NCBI GenBank assembly: GCA_945952225.1
Contig: CAMFHP010000057.1
Coordinates: 1-50,384 of the forward strand
Reading direction: 5' to 3'
From: an uncultured Myxococcaceae bacterium
GTDB taxonomy: Bacteria > Myxococcota_A > Polyangia > Polyangiales > Ga0077539
DNA: 50,384 bases
Positions 1 to 7,899 of this stretch are shown here, one piece after another (the first letter of the stretch is position 1; each line of letters begins with the position of its first letter). Made by a program: the position numbers and the translations under genes. A model generated the notes under the pieces. It did no database searches and was not told where the DNA came from. It saw only the letters and a list, made by a program, of their open reading frames with translations.

Positions 1-2412
1 GGGGTCCACGTCGGCGCGCGCCTGGAGCACCGCGGTCACGCGCTCGATGGCCTTCCGCACCTGCGTTCCGTAGCGCCGGTGCGCTGTGGTGATCCCCTCG
101 GTCACGAGCCGCGCGAACACCCGCGCCGTGGCCCGGAGGTCGTCAATCTCGTTGCGTCCGTCACCCCAGAGGCCCGACGCGAGCTGCGCGCCGAACACCG
201 CGGCGAGGTCGTCGACCCTCGACGCGCGCACCGACTCCTCCGCGAGCACGGGCTCCGGCGCGGCGTCGGCGAAGGCCATGAACGACGCCTCCTCCTCGCG
301 CTCTTCGAGCATGAAGTCCATCGTCGCGATCGACGCCTTCGCCATCTCCCTCGCGCGCATCGGCGCGGGCGCGGGCGCGGCCATCGACGGCGCGGCCATC
401 GGCGGAGGCATCGCACCACCGACCGACGGCGGCGCGCCGGGCGCGGCGAGCTTCGGCGAGGGCGCACCGAACATGCGCGGAGCCATCGCGGGCGCGGGCT
501 TCTTCGACTTCTTCATCGCGCCGCCCTTCGGCGCACCGCGGCGGGCCGCACCCACGGGCATGGCGAGGTCGTCGACGGACTCGTCGTCGGCCGTCGCAGC
601 GCCCTCGTACATCGCCCATCCCGCGGGCGTGTTCACGGGCACCACCGAGGTCGTGGGCATCCCCTGCGCGAGGCGCGCTCCCTCGCGCTTCTCGATCACG
701 ACGAAGCTCGTGAAGCGCGACGAGACGTTGTGGGCCGTCGCGATCTCGACGATGCGCGCGCGCATGGTGTCGGCGCGACGACCGGTGACCACGGCCTGTT
801 CGAGCTCGCGGATGCGCTCGGCGGCCCAGAGCTTCGGCACTGCGGGCGCATCGCGACGCGCGGGCAACGACGCGGGGAGCGTGAGCGCGAAGGGCGTCTC
901 GCCGTACTGGCCGCGGAGTTCGAGCGTGCCCTCGCCCGGTGCATCGTAGCGGGCGAAGAGGGTCCACGCCTCGCCGTCGACGAGGTCGGGGAGGCGCTGC
1001 GGCGAGAGCTCGTCGAGCGCGACGCCCTTCGCGGTGAGCGAGACCTTCGTGATGCGCGGGGCCACGGCGCGCGCGAACTGGGCCACGACCTTCTCGTCGA
1101 TGCGCTCCCCGGGATGGATGAACTCCACCGCGCCGCCCGTGGCGCGACCGAGCTCGCGCAACAGCGCATCGCTCACGTTGGTTCCGATGCCGAAGGAGCA
1201 CACGCGCGTGCGCCGCTCGCCGCGCTTCGCGAGCACCGCGCGGAGCACCTCGTCTTCGTTGCCGACCTGCCCGTCGGTGAGCAGCACCACGACACCGTCG
1301 GGCGCCATCGCCGTCGCGGCCACCATGGGGTCGAGGAGCTCCGTGCCGCCGTCGGCCTGGAGGGCGGCGCACCACCGGTCGGCGCGCGCGAGCGTGGCGG
1401 CGCTGAAGGCCACAGGCTCGCGCGCGAAGGCCGTGTACGTGGTCGAGAACGCGAGGATGTTGAAGCGGTCCCCGTCGCGGAGATGGCGCAGACACAGGCG
1501 CATCGCGGCGCGGGCCTCGCGGATCGAGTCGCCCTCCATCGAGCCCGACACGTCGACGACGAAGACCACCGTGGGCGTGCGCGCGGCGTCGGCCCCGAGC
1601 GAGAACAGGTCGGGCACGACGGTGAGCGCCACGTAGCCCTTCTCGTCGTCGCCGCGGTGCGCGGAGAGGCCCGCGATGGGCGCGAGGCCCGGAGCCTCTC
1701 CGCGTGCGGTGAGCACCACGTCGCGGTCGAGGGCCACCTCGTGCTGGGCGAAGCGCACGTGGGTGCATCCCTCGTCGCGCAGCGCGGTGATCGCGTGCGA
1801 GGGCGAGGTCACGTCGACGGGCGCGCCGAGCTCGAAGCGCAGGTCGAGCGTGAGCCCATAGGGAACGTGATCGGCGCGCGGCGGCGAGATGCGGTCGGCG
1901 TCGGGCACGCGGTCCGTCGGGGCGCTCTCCCCGTGCGCGGTGCGATCGCCCGCGGGCGCGCCGGGGATGTACCGCGGCGCCACGAGCGTCGGGATCATCA
2001 CGCGCAGCGAGGCCTCGTCGACGGCCGTGCGCTGCACGTACTCCACCTCGACGAGGGTCTCTTCACCGGGCAGCAGGTTGCCCACGTTGGCGGTGAAGAC
2101 GTTGGCGCGCTCCTGTTCGAGCAGCGCCGCGCCGTGGCCCGCGGTGACCGCGTCGTCGTAGGCGCGAAAGGCCGCGTCGCGCTCCTTCACCACGCCCTCG
2201 AAGCGCCGCGCGCCGCAGGTCATCGCGAAGCCCGTGAGCGTCGCGTCGGCGGGCAGCGGAAACGTGTAGATCGCCTCGACCGCGCCGTCGCCCGTGTGCC
2301 GGTATCGCTGGCGCACGGTGATCTTCGCGTACGCCCCGAGCACCGCGCCCGTCACCTCGACCCCGCGGAGCGCGACCTGCGCGCCCGCCGCCGTGTACAG
2401 CCCTGCGTTCAT
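1..2412 (-). CDS. VIT and vWA domain protein, C-terminus cut by window edge
   Basis: This is an open frame of 804 codons that runs off the left edge, so the C-terminus is missing. Residues about 1-130 look like a vault protein inter-alpha-trypsin (VIT) domain. A von Willebrand A domain follows, with the metal-ion-dependent adhesion motif DVSGS starting at Asp287 in the context VVFVVDVSGSMEGDS. After the vWA domain comes a linker rich in Pro, Met, Ala and Lys, and then an acidic helical region. No signal peptide or membrane segment is visible at the N-terminus, so it may be cytoplasmic. The ATG overlaps the stop of the upstream MerR gene in an ATGA junction, which points to translational coupling and fixes the start. 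VIT/vWA proteins in bacteria are poorly understood; a scaffold or stress-linked role is only inference. Confidence 0.88.
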   Translation of the reverse strand, partial: MNAGLYTAAGAQVALRGVEVTGAVLGAYAKITVRQRYRHTGDGAVEAIYTFPLPADATLTGFAMTCGARRFEGVVKERDAAFRAYDDAVTAGHGAALLEQERANVFTANVGNLLPGEETLVEVEYVQRTAVDEASLRVMIPTLVAPRYIPGAPAGDRTAHGESAPTDRVPDADRISPPRADHVPYGLTLDLRFELGAPVDVTSPSHAITALRDEGCTHVRFAQHEVALDRDVVLTARGEAPGLAPIAGLSAHRGDDEKGYVALTVVPDLFSLGADAARTPTVVFVVDVSGSMEGDSIREARAAMRLCLRHLRDGDRFNILAFSTTYTAFAREPVAFSAATLARADRWCAALQADGGTELLDPMVAATAMAPDGVVVLLTDGQVGNEDEVLRAVLAKRGERRTRVCSFGIGTNVSDALLRELGRATGGAVEFIHPGERIDEKVVAQFARAVAPRITKVSLTAKGVALDELSPQRLPDLVDGEAWTLFARYDAPGEGTLELRGQYGETPFALTLPASLPARRDAPAVPKLWAAERIRELEQAVVTGRRADTMRARIVEIATAHNVSSRFTSFVVIEKREGARLAQGMPTTSVVPVNTPAGWAMYEGAATADDESVDDLAMPVGAARRGAPKGGAMKKSKKPAPAMAPRMFGAPSPKLAAPGAPPSVGGAMPPPMAAPSMAAPAPAPMRAREMAKASIATMDFMLEEREEEASFMAFADAAPEPVLAEESVRASRVDDLAAVFGAQLASGLWGDGRNEIDDLRATARVFARLVTEGITTAHRRYGTQVRKAIERVTAVLQARADVDP

Positions 2413-2885
2413 CGTTCGTGGCCCTTCTTCTGTGCGGCCTGTCGCCGCAAGGTCTCTGCGAGCGCCTTCACCGCGGGCGTCGCGTCGTCGTCGAGGTGGA
2501 GCTCGAGCCCGGGCGCGAGCCTCCACCGGGTGATGCGCGCGGCGCTGGCCGTCGGCGCGGGTGCGGGGACGTCGTCGTCGGGTTGTGACACCACCGCTGT
2601 CGTGATGAGCGCTGCCGGCACCTCGCCCTTCGCGATGCGCTCGATCTCGTCGAGCGTTCGGGCGTTGAGCGCGCGCTGGATCTCGTCGAGCGGGAGGTGA
2701 CGCGCCTGAAGCACGCGGATCGCCAGGAGCCGCGCGAGGTGTTCCGGCCCGTATCCCGTGTCGGGTCCGCGGAACTCGGGCGCCGGGAGCAGCCCCCGTT
2801 GCACGTAGTACCGCACCGTTCGCGGTGACACGCCGGCCGCCGTGGCCAGCGCGTCGAGCTTCATCGGTTCGCGCCGTTGCACCAT
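2409..2885 (-). CDS. MerR-family transcriptional regulator
   Basis: This 158-residue protein carries an N-terminal winged helix-turn-helix of the MerR type (MKLDALATAAGVSPRTVRYY, then a wing containing QRGLLP). A short helical region with DEIQRALNARTLDEI follows, then a C-terminal part with no recognisable ligand-binding domain. No Cys cluster typical of metal-sensing MerR proteins is present. The start at 2885 is chosen because a good promoter ends just before it; an internal Met at 2864 begins the conserved HTH and is the alternative. It overlaps the VIT/vWA gene by four bases, so it probably controls its own two-gene operon. The effector is unknown. Confidence 0.85.
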   Translation of the reverse strand: MVQRREPMKLDALATAAGVSPRTVRYYVQRGLLPAPEFRGPDTGYGPEHLARLLAIRVLQARHLPLDEIQRALNARTLDEIERIAKGEVPAALITTAVVSQPDDDVPAPAPTASAARITRWRLAPGLELHLDDDATPAVKALAETLRRQAAQKKGHER

Positions 2886-2895
2886 CACGGGCCCC

Positions 2896-2925
2896 ACTGT
2901 GCTTCTCGACACCTCAACTGTCAAG
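2896..2925 (-). promoter_or_regulatory. Promoter with embedded MerR-type inverted repeat
   Basis: On the minus strand there is a TTGACA box (2924-2919), a 17 bp spacer and a CACAGT box (2901-2896). The inverted repeat CTTGACA-N7-TGTCGAG (2925-2905, six of seven positions paired) covers the -35 box and the upstream part of the spacer, roughly where MerR-family proteins bind. The predicted transcript would begin about 4 bases before the ATG at 2885, so it would be nearly leaderless. Autoregulation is inferred. Confidence 0.55.
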
Positions 2926-3000
2926 TTTACACCCGACGAATCCGTCGCGCCCTGTGCGGACGCGCTGCGCGGGCGTGGGGATGTCGGGGGGGCGGCGCTG

Positions 3001-4155
3001 CTACTCGCGGCCGAAGGGGTCGGCGAAGCGCGGGTCGGTGAGGAGGCTCTGGTCGGTGAGCGCGCGGAGGAAGGCCAGGAGGTCTTCGCGCTCCGAGGGG
3101 CTGAGCACGAAGCCGCGCACGAACTCGCTGCGGAGCGGGCTCGCGCTGCCGACGCCCGCATTGGGCCCGGAGGCGATGGTGCGTCCGCCGGCGGCGTAGT
3201 GGTCGAGCACGCCGTCGAGGGTCGCGATGGAGCCGTCGTGCATGTAGGGCGCGGTGACGGCGATGTTGCGGAGCGTGGGGGCGCGGAAGCGTCCCATGTC
3301 GGCGGGGTTGCTGGTGATCTCGTGCACGCCCGTGTTGCCTGCGGGGTACGCGCCCATGCCGTCGAGGTTGTAGAGCCCGGTGTTGTGAAAGGGCGTCTCC
3401 TCGATGCGCGTGGCCGCGGTGATCACCGCGTCGGTGAGGTTGAAGCCGCCGTGGCAGTGGAAGCACTCCAGGCGCTCGCCGAAGTAGAGGTCCATGCCGC
3501 GCACGGCCGACGCGCTCATCGCGCTGCGGTCGCCGCGTTGATAGCGGTCGTAGGGCGAGTCGGCGGAGAGGATCGCGCGCTCGAAGGTCGCGATGGCCTT
3601 CGTCACGTTGTCGAGCGTGAAGGGCTCGGACTGCCCCGGAAACGCCGCGCGAAACATCGTCTGGTAGCGCGCGTCGGCGCGGAGCCGATCGAGCATCACC
3701 GACTCCATGCCCGCGAGGCCGAGTTCCACGGGCGACTCGCCGAACATGGGCACGAGGGCCTGCCGTTCGAGCTGGCGCACCGAGGGGTTGGCCCACGTGA
3801 GCGTCACCGTGTAGCCCACGTTCACGAGGCTCATCGACGCGCGGGGATGGTCCTGCATCGTGGACCCGAGCGCGCGCGCGCGGCCGTCGGTGAAGGCGTA
3901 CCGCTGGCGGTGGCACGTTCCGCACGACTGCGTCTCGTTGCCCGAGAGCCTGCGGTCGTAGAAGAGGTAGCGACCGAGCTCCGCCTTCTCGCGCGTGAAG
4001 GCGTTGTCCGCGGGGATGCGCATCGCGGGGAACCCCGGCGGCGGCGCGGCGGTGAGCTCGGTGGGGCGCGTGACAGTGGCGCTGTCGTCTCCGCCGCATC
4101 CGGCGACGAGCGCAGCGGCAGCGACGGTGAGCGCGAAGGTGATCGGTCGCAGCAT
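3001..4155 (-). CDS. MauG/MbnH-like diheme cytochrome c peroxidase-family lipoprotein
   Basis: This 384-residue protein starts with a lipoprotein signal whose lipobox is LVAGC (Cys20). It has two c-type heme sites, CGTCH at 78-82 and CFHCH at 231-235, and the YMHDG motif at 314-318 usual in diheme peroxidase relatives. A GCAGGAG ribosome site lies 9 bases before the ATG. The upstream neighbour is an MbnP-like protein, and this pairing is characteristic of the MXAN_0977/MXAN_0976 'metallo-mystery pair' families. In the studied methanotroph pair, MbnH oxidises a tryptophan of MbnP to kynurenine, which then takes part in copper binding. I infer the same chemistry here. A plain cytochrome c peroxidase is less likely because of the partner. 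Confidence 0.88.
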   Translation of the reverse strand: MLRPITFALTVAAAALVAGCGGDDSATVTRPTELTAAPPPGFPAMRIPADNAFTREKAELGRYLFYDRRLSGNETQSCGTCHRQRYAFTDGRARALGSTMQDHPRASMSLVNVGYTVTLTWANPSVRQLERQALVPMFGESPVELGLAGMESVMLDRLRADARYQTMFRAAFPGQSEPFTLDNVTKAIATFERAILSADSPYDRYQRGDRSAMSASAVRGMDLYFGERLECFHCHGGFNLTDAVITAATRIEETPFHNTGLYNLDGMGAYPAGNTGVHEITSNPADMGRFRAPTLRNIAVTAPYMHDGSIATLDGVLDHYAAGGRTIASGPNAGVGSASPLRSEFVRGFVLSPSEREDLLAFLRALTDQSLLTDPRFADPFGRE

Positions 4156-4208
4156 GGCGACGGCTCCTGCCCGGCGGTGAAGGATCTCGTGCGGGAGGGT
4201 GTTGCGGG

Positions 4209-5177
4209 TCAGCGCACGCGGAAGAAGGTCTGCGTGGCGGGCGCGCTCCCGACGGGGATGCCGAACGCCGGGAGGATCGTCGCGCACTCGGGGTCGGTCA
4301 ACCCCGACATGCACCCGGGCGCACCGCCCTGATCACGGCTCACATCCGTGGTCGCGAGGAGCGCCGCGAGGTCGGCCACCACCACGTTCGTCGTGGGGTC
4401 GAAGCCCGTGAGCGCGTACTGCGCGCGGTTGGGCTCGCTGCACGTCACCGTGCCCGCCATCGCGTCGCCCGAACACCCGGTGCTCCCGATGTGGATGTTC
4501 ACCGCGTTGGTGCCCGCGCGACCGTCGATGCGCGCGAACTTGTACCCGCTCTGCCACGCCCAGAAGAGCGTCGAGAGGTTGAGCGGCGACGGCGCCGCCG
4601 CGGGGTTCTGGTGGTTGAGCGCCTGGGGCACGCCGAGCTTGAAGCGCAGGCCCGTGAAGCGCGTGCCCGCGGGCGCATCGACGCGTCCGCGCACGACGGC
4701 GTTGGTGGCCGTGGTGCCGTTCGAACACGTGCCCGAGGCGTTCTCGAAATCGAGGAGCGCGACGTTGCGGTACTGCCAGGTTCCGTCCTGATCGAGGGTC
4801 ACGGGCACGGGCGCGCCGGTCGCGGGCACGAGCTCCACGTCGTGCACGTAGAAGCGGAAATCGAGGGGCGTCCACGTCGCGCGCGAGGTGCCCATCTGCG
4901 GAAAGGTCGTCGTGCACGAGAAGGGCGCCGTGCCCACGGCAGCCTCGAAGCGGATCTCCACCGCGGTGCCCGTCGCCGTCGCATCGGACGCCGCATCCGA
5001 CGTGACATCGGAGCCCGCATCGACGGCCGCATCGGCGCCGCCATCGGTCGCGACATCGTCGGTGTGAACATGGTCTTCGCCCGCGTCCATCGCCATGTGC
5101 GAGTCGTCGCCGCAGCCCTGCATCAGCGCCGCCGCGCAGAGGATCGCGAGGCCGGTCTTTACGCTACCCATCGTCAT
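4209..5177 (-). CDS. MbnP-like (metallo-mystery pair, Cys-rich) lipoprotein
   Basis: This 322-residue lipoprotein (LMQGC, Cys22) has a Met/His-rich stretch (SHMAMDAGEDHVH) followed by an Asp/Ala-rich linker. The folded domain begins near residue 72. It contains Cys88, Cys141, Cys235 and Cys246, plus Cys289 and Cys298 near the end, and the motif LFWAWQSGYKFARIDG around Trp196/Trp198. These features match the MbnP / four-Cys metallo-mystery family. AAGGAG lies 6 bases before the ATG at 5177; an adjacent GTG at 5180 is too close to it. The gene for the diheme partner follows after 53 bases. I infer that one of the two tryptophans is converted to kynurenine to build a copper site in the periplasm or on the outer membrane. 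Confidence 0.85.
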   Translation of the reverse strand: MTMGSVKTGLAILCAAALMQGCGDDSHMAMDAGEDHVHTDDVATDGGADAAVDAGSDVTSDAASDATATGTAVEIRFEAAVGTAPFSCTTTFPQMGTSRATWTPLDFRFYVHDVELVPATGAPVPVTLDQDGTWQYRNVALLDFENASGTCSNGTTATNAVVRGRVDAPAGTRFTGLRFKLGVPQALNHQNPAAAPSPLNLSTLFWAWQSGYKFARIDGRAGTNAVNIHIGSTGCSGDAMAGTVTCSEPNRAQYALTGFDPTTNVVVADLAALLATTDVSRDQGGAPGCMSGLTDPECATILPAFGIPVGSAPATQTFFRVR

Positions 5178-5322
5178 CACAAGCTCCTTCGCACGACACC
5201 CGTCGTAGGAGCCGCGATCGTCGTGTCGGGGTTCGCGAGCGTCAACCGTCGCGCCCTCGCGTGCGACGACAGGTCGCAGCGCGCGCGGGGTGGAGCGTCG
5301 TGAAGCGCGCGAAGGTGCGCGG

Positions 5323-7749
5323 TCAGCGCGCGACGTTCGTGGGCATGCGCAGCGGGAGGATGCGCGTGGGCACCGTGAGCGCGAGCGCCTCGCGGATGTG
5401 CAGCGCGACCTCTTCGGGCATGAAGGGCTTGGGGAGGATCGTGCCGAGCTCCTGCAACACGCCGGTGGGCGCGAAGGCCTCGTCGGCGTAGCCGCTCATG
5501 AACACCACGGCCACCTGCGGGAGCCGCGCGCGCACCTCGCGGGCCACCTCGATGCCGCTCGCCACGGGCATCACCACGTCGGTGAGCAGCACGCGGATCG
5601 CGTCGCGGTGGGCCTCGACCTGTTCGAGCGCGTGCTCGATGCCGTCGGCCTCGAAGACCTTGAACCCGTGGCGCGTGAGCCCGCGGCAGATCGCGCGGCG
5701 CACCTCGGGCTCGTCTTCGACCACGAGCACCCCCTGCCCCGCGGCCGAGGGCGCGGCCATGCGCGGCGGCGGCGCCGTGGGGCGCGAGGTGCGAGACACC
5801 GACGGGATCGCGAGCGTAAAGCGCGTGCCGCGGTACGGGGCCGAGTCGACGTGGATGGTGCCCTCGGCCTGCTTCACGATGCCGTACACCGTGGCGAGGC
5901 CGAGGCCGCTGTTCCGGTCGGTGCTCTTCGTGGTGAAGAAGGGCTCGAAGATGCGGTCGCGCACGTCGGGCGACATGCCGAGGCCCGTGTCTTCGACCTC
6001 GAGGTGCAGCGTCGGGGGCTCGCTCGCCTCGTCGAGGCGCGTGCGGATCGCGATGCGTCCGCCCGAGGGCATGGCGTCGCGCGCGTTGATCACGAGGTTG
6101 AGCAGCACCTGCTGGAGCTGCGAGGGTTCGAGCGCCACCGACAGATCGCGCGACGCGAGGTCGACCACGAGCTCGATGTTCTCGGGGATCGTGCGGCGGA
6201 ACACCGACTCGACGTAGTCGCGCACGGTCGTGTCGACGGCCACCTCGGCGGCGTCGGCGGGGTGCTGACGGCTGAAGGTGAGCATTCCCCGCGTGAGGCG
6301 CGCGGCGCGGGCGCTCGCGTCGATGACCGCGCGCACCTCGTTGGAGACCGCGGTCTCGGGCGGGAGCTGGTCGCGGATCGCCGTCGCGCAGCCGAGGATC
6401 ACCGTGAGCACGTTGTTGATGTCGTGCGCCACGCCGCCCGCGAGCTGGCCGATCGCGCGGAGCTTGTCGCTCATGCGCAGCTTCTCTTCGAGGAGCCTGC
6501 GCTGGGTCACGTCGTGGAGCAGCACGATCGCGCCGGTGACGTGTCCCGCAGCGTTGCGAAGGGGTGCGGTCGAGACCGTGAGGCAGCGCTCCTCGGGGGC
6601 GCCGCGGTGCTGCGCGTCTCGCGCGGTGGGGACCTCGAACACCACGTCGCCCGGCGGCACCTCGATGCCTTCGAGGGCCTGCAGGAGCAGCGGCGCGAAG
6701 GGGTCGACGGGGCACGCGTCGAAGAACGGACGGCCCACCCACGAGGCCTCGTCGCGCCCCACGATGCGCGCGGCGGCGTCGTTCACCACCTGCACCTCGC
6801 CGCGGGCGCCCACACACACGATGCCCATGGGCGCGGCGGCGATCACGGCGCGCAGAAGCTCGTTCGCGCGGCGCGTGTCGCGCTCGGCGTGCCAGCGCTC
6901 GGTGATGTCTTCGAGCACCACGAGCACGGCCTCGATGCCCTCGAAGGTCACGTCGTGGGCGGTGACCGAGGCGACCACCGCGCGGCCCGATCCGCAGGCG
7001 AACTGCGCGGGGCTCGCGGCGCGTCCGCGGCCGCCGCGGGCGACCCATTCGGCGAGCGCGTCGTCGCCGACGGCCAGCTCGGGGAGCGTGCGCGCGGTGC
7101 CGAGCGCGAGGCCGCAGAGGCGCTCCGCGGCGGGGTTCGCGGCGATGAGGTCGAGGCGATCGCGGGTCACCACCACCATGGGGACCGGGTTCGCTTCGAA
7201 GAGCTGCTGGTACGAGGTCTCGCGCACCGGAGCCTCGCGACGCGCGGTCTGGAGGAGCGTCACGAGAAAGCGCGCCGGTCCGCCACCGCGGTGCAGCGCG
7301 ACCACCTCGGCGGCCGAAGGGGCGTCGTCGGCCTCGCGGGTCGCGGCGAGCGGCAGCCGCGCGCGTTCGCCACCGAGCGCGCTGCGCAGGGCGAGGCTCC
7401 ACGCGTCGGGTTCGGCCGCGGCGATGATCGTCGAGAGCGCGCGGTGCAGCACGTCGGGGCGGGCGCGTCCGAGTGCGGCGAGCGCGGCGTCGTTGGCATC
7501 TTCGATGGCCCCTTCGTGGTCGAGAATCAGGTAGCCCACCGGCGCGCGCTCGAAGAGCTCGCGGTTGCGGGTCCGTGCGCGCTCGATGTCCGCCTGCTGC
7601 TGCGCGAGCGCCGCGCGCTGCGTCACCAGATCGTGCACGAGGGTGTCGATGTCGCCGGCCATAGGGTCGCAATCACGCAGGGTAGAAGGGTCGATCGCGG
7701 CGCCGCGTGCGTCTCGCCCGAACGGCGAGAGCTCCAACACGACGCCCAT
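5323..7749 (-). CDS. Hybrid sensor histidine kinase, three PAS domains plus receiver
   Basis: This 808-residue protein has no membrane segment. A short coiled region (about 35-65) precedes three PAS-like domains at about 62-160, 178-285 and 297-415. The HisKA domain follows with the phospho-accepting His442 in GGVAHDINN. The ATPase domain has an N box around NLVINARDAM (551-560), a G1 box EDTGLGM and a G2 box SGLGLATVYG (614-623). A C-terminal receiver has acidic residues 678-680, Asp724 in LLTDVVMP and Lys774 in LPKPF. All catalytic motifs are intact. It stands alone between the MbnP/MbnH pair and the TonB receptor with no response regulator nearby, so its target is unknown. A promoter close to the ATG supports the start at 7749; Met at 7662 is an alternative. 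Confidence 0.92.
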   Translation of the reverse strand: MGVVLELSPFGRDARGAAIDPSTLRDCDPMAGDIDTLVHDLVTQRAALAQQQADIERARTRNRELFERAPVGYLILDHEGAIEDANDAALAALGRARPDVLHRALSTIIAAAEPDAWSLALRSALGGERARLPLAATREADDAPSAAEVVALHRGGGPARFLVTLLQTARREAPVRETSYQQLFEANPVPMVVVTRDRLDLIAANPAAERLCGLALGTARTLPELAVGDDALAEWVARGGRGRAASPAQFACGSGRAVVASVTAHDVTFEGIEAVLVVLEDITERWHAERDTRRANELLRAVIAAAPMGIVCVGARGEVQVVNDAAARIVGRDEASWVGRPFFDACPVDPFAPLLLQALEGIEVPPGDVVFEVPTARDAQHRGAPEERCLTVSTAPLRNAAGHVTGAIVLLHDVTQRRLLEEKLRMSDKLRAIGQLAGGVAHDINNVLTVILGCATAIRDQLPPETAVSNEVRAVIDASARAARLTRGMLTFSRQHPADAAEVAVDTTVRDYVESVFRRTIPENIELVVDLASRDLSVALEPSQLQQVLLNLVINARDAMPSGGRIAIRTRLDEASEPPTLHLEVEDTGLGMSPDVRDRIFEPFFTTKSTDRNSGLGLATVYGIVKQAEGTIHVDSAPYRGTRFTLAIPSVSRTSRPTAPPPRMAAPSAAGQGVLVVEDEPEVRRAICRGLTRHGFKVFEADGIEHALEQVEAHRDAIRVLLTDVVMPVASGIEVAREVRARLPQVAVVFMSGYADEAFAPTGVLQELGTILPKPFMPEEVALHIREALALTVPTRILPLRMPTNVAR

Positions 7750-7757
7750 CGGGAGGC

Positions 7758-7787
7758 ATCGTAGAGGGGCGGTCTCCCCGGCATCAA
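7758..7787 (-). promoter_or_regulatory. Promoter of the hybrid kinase gene
   Basis: The minus strand reads TTGATG (7787-7782), an 18 bp spacer and TACGAT (7763-7758). The ATG at 7749 begins 8 bases after the -10 box, so the transcript would have about 2 leader bases. Confidence 0.45.
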
Positions 7788-7858
7788 CACGAACCTGCTC
7801 CCCATGGCCGGGATTTCAGTCTGGTGCGTCGTGGACCCTCCCGGTGACGCATTTCTAA

Positions 7859-7887
7859 TTGCAACGGAGATACGAAAACGGCTAACA
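7859..7887 (+). promoter_or_regulatory. Possible promoter of the TonB receptor gene
   Basis: A TTGCAA box, a 17 bp spacer and CTAACA precede the ATG at 7900. The region 7845-7885 is a clear AT-rich dip (ATTTCTAATT, then ATACGAAAACG) in otherwise GC-rich DNA, which makes a regulatory role plausible. The -10 match is weak, and no known metal-regulator box is recognised. Confidence 0.3.
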
Positions 7888-7899
7888 CCCCCGGCCGCC

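Noticed and set aside
79-2700. Long plus-strand open frame antisense to the VIT/vWA gene
   Set aside because: It is rich in Arg, His and Ala with no domain or signal, as expected for a shadow of a GC-rich gene, and the minus-strand VIT/vWA frame has clear motifs.
5290-7764. Plus-strand frame of 824 codons antisense to the hybrid kinase
   Set aside because: No recognisable motif; the minus-strand frame has all kinase and receiver motifs.
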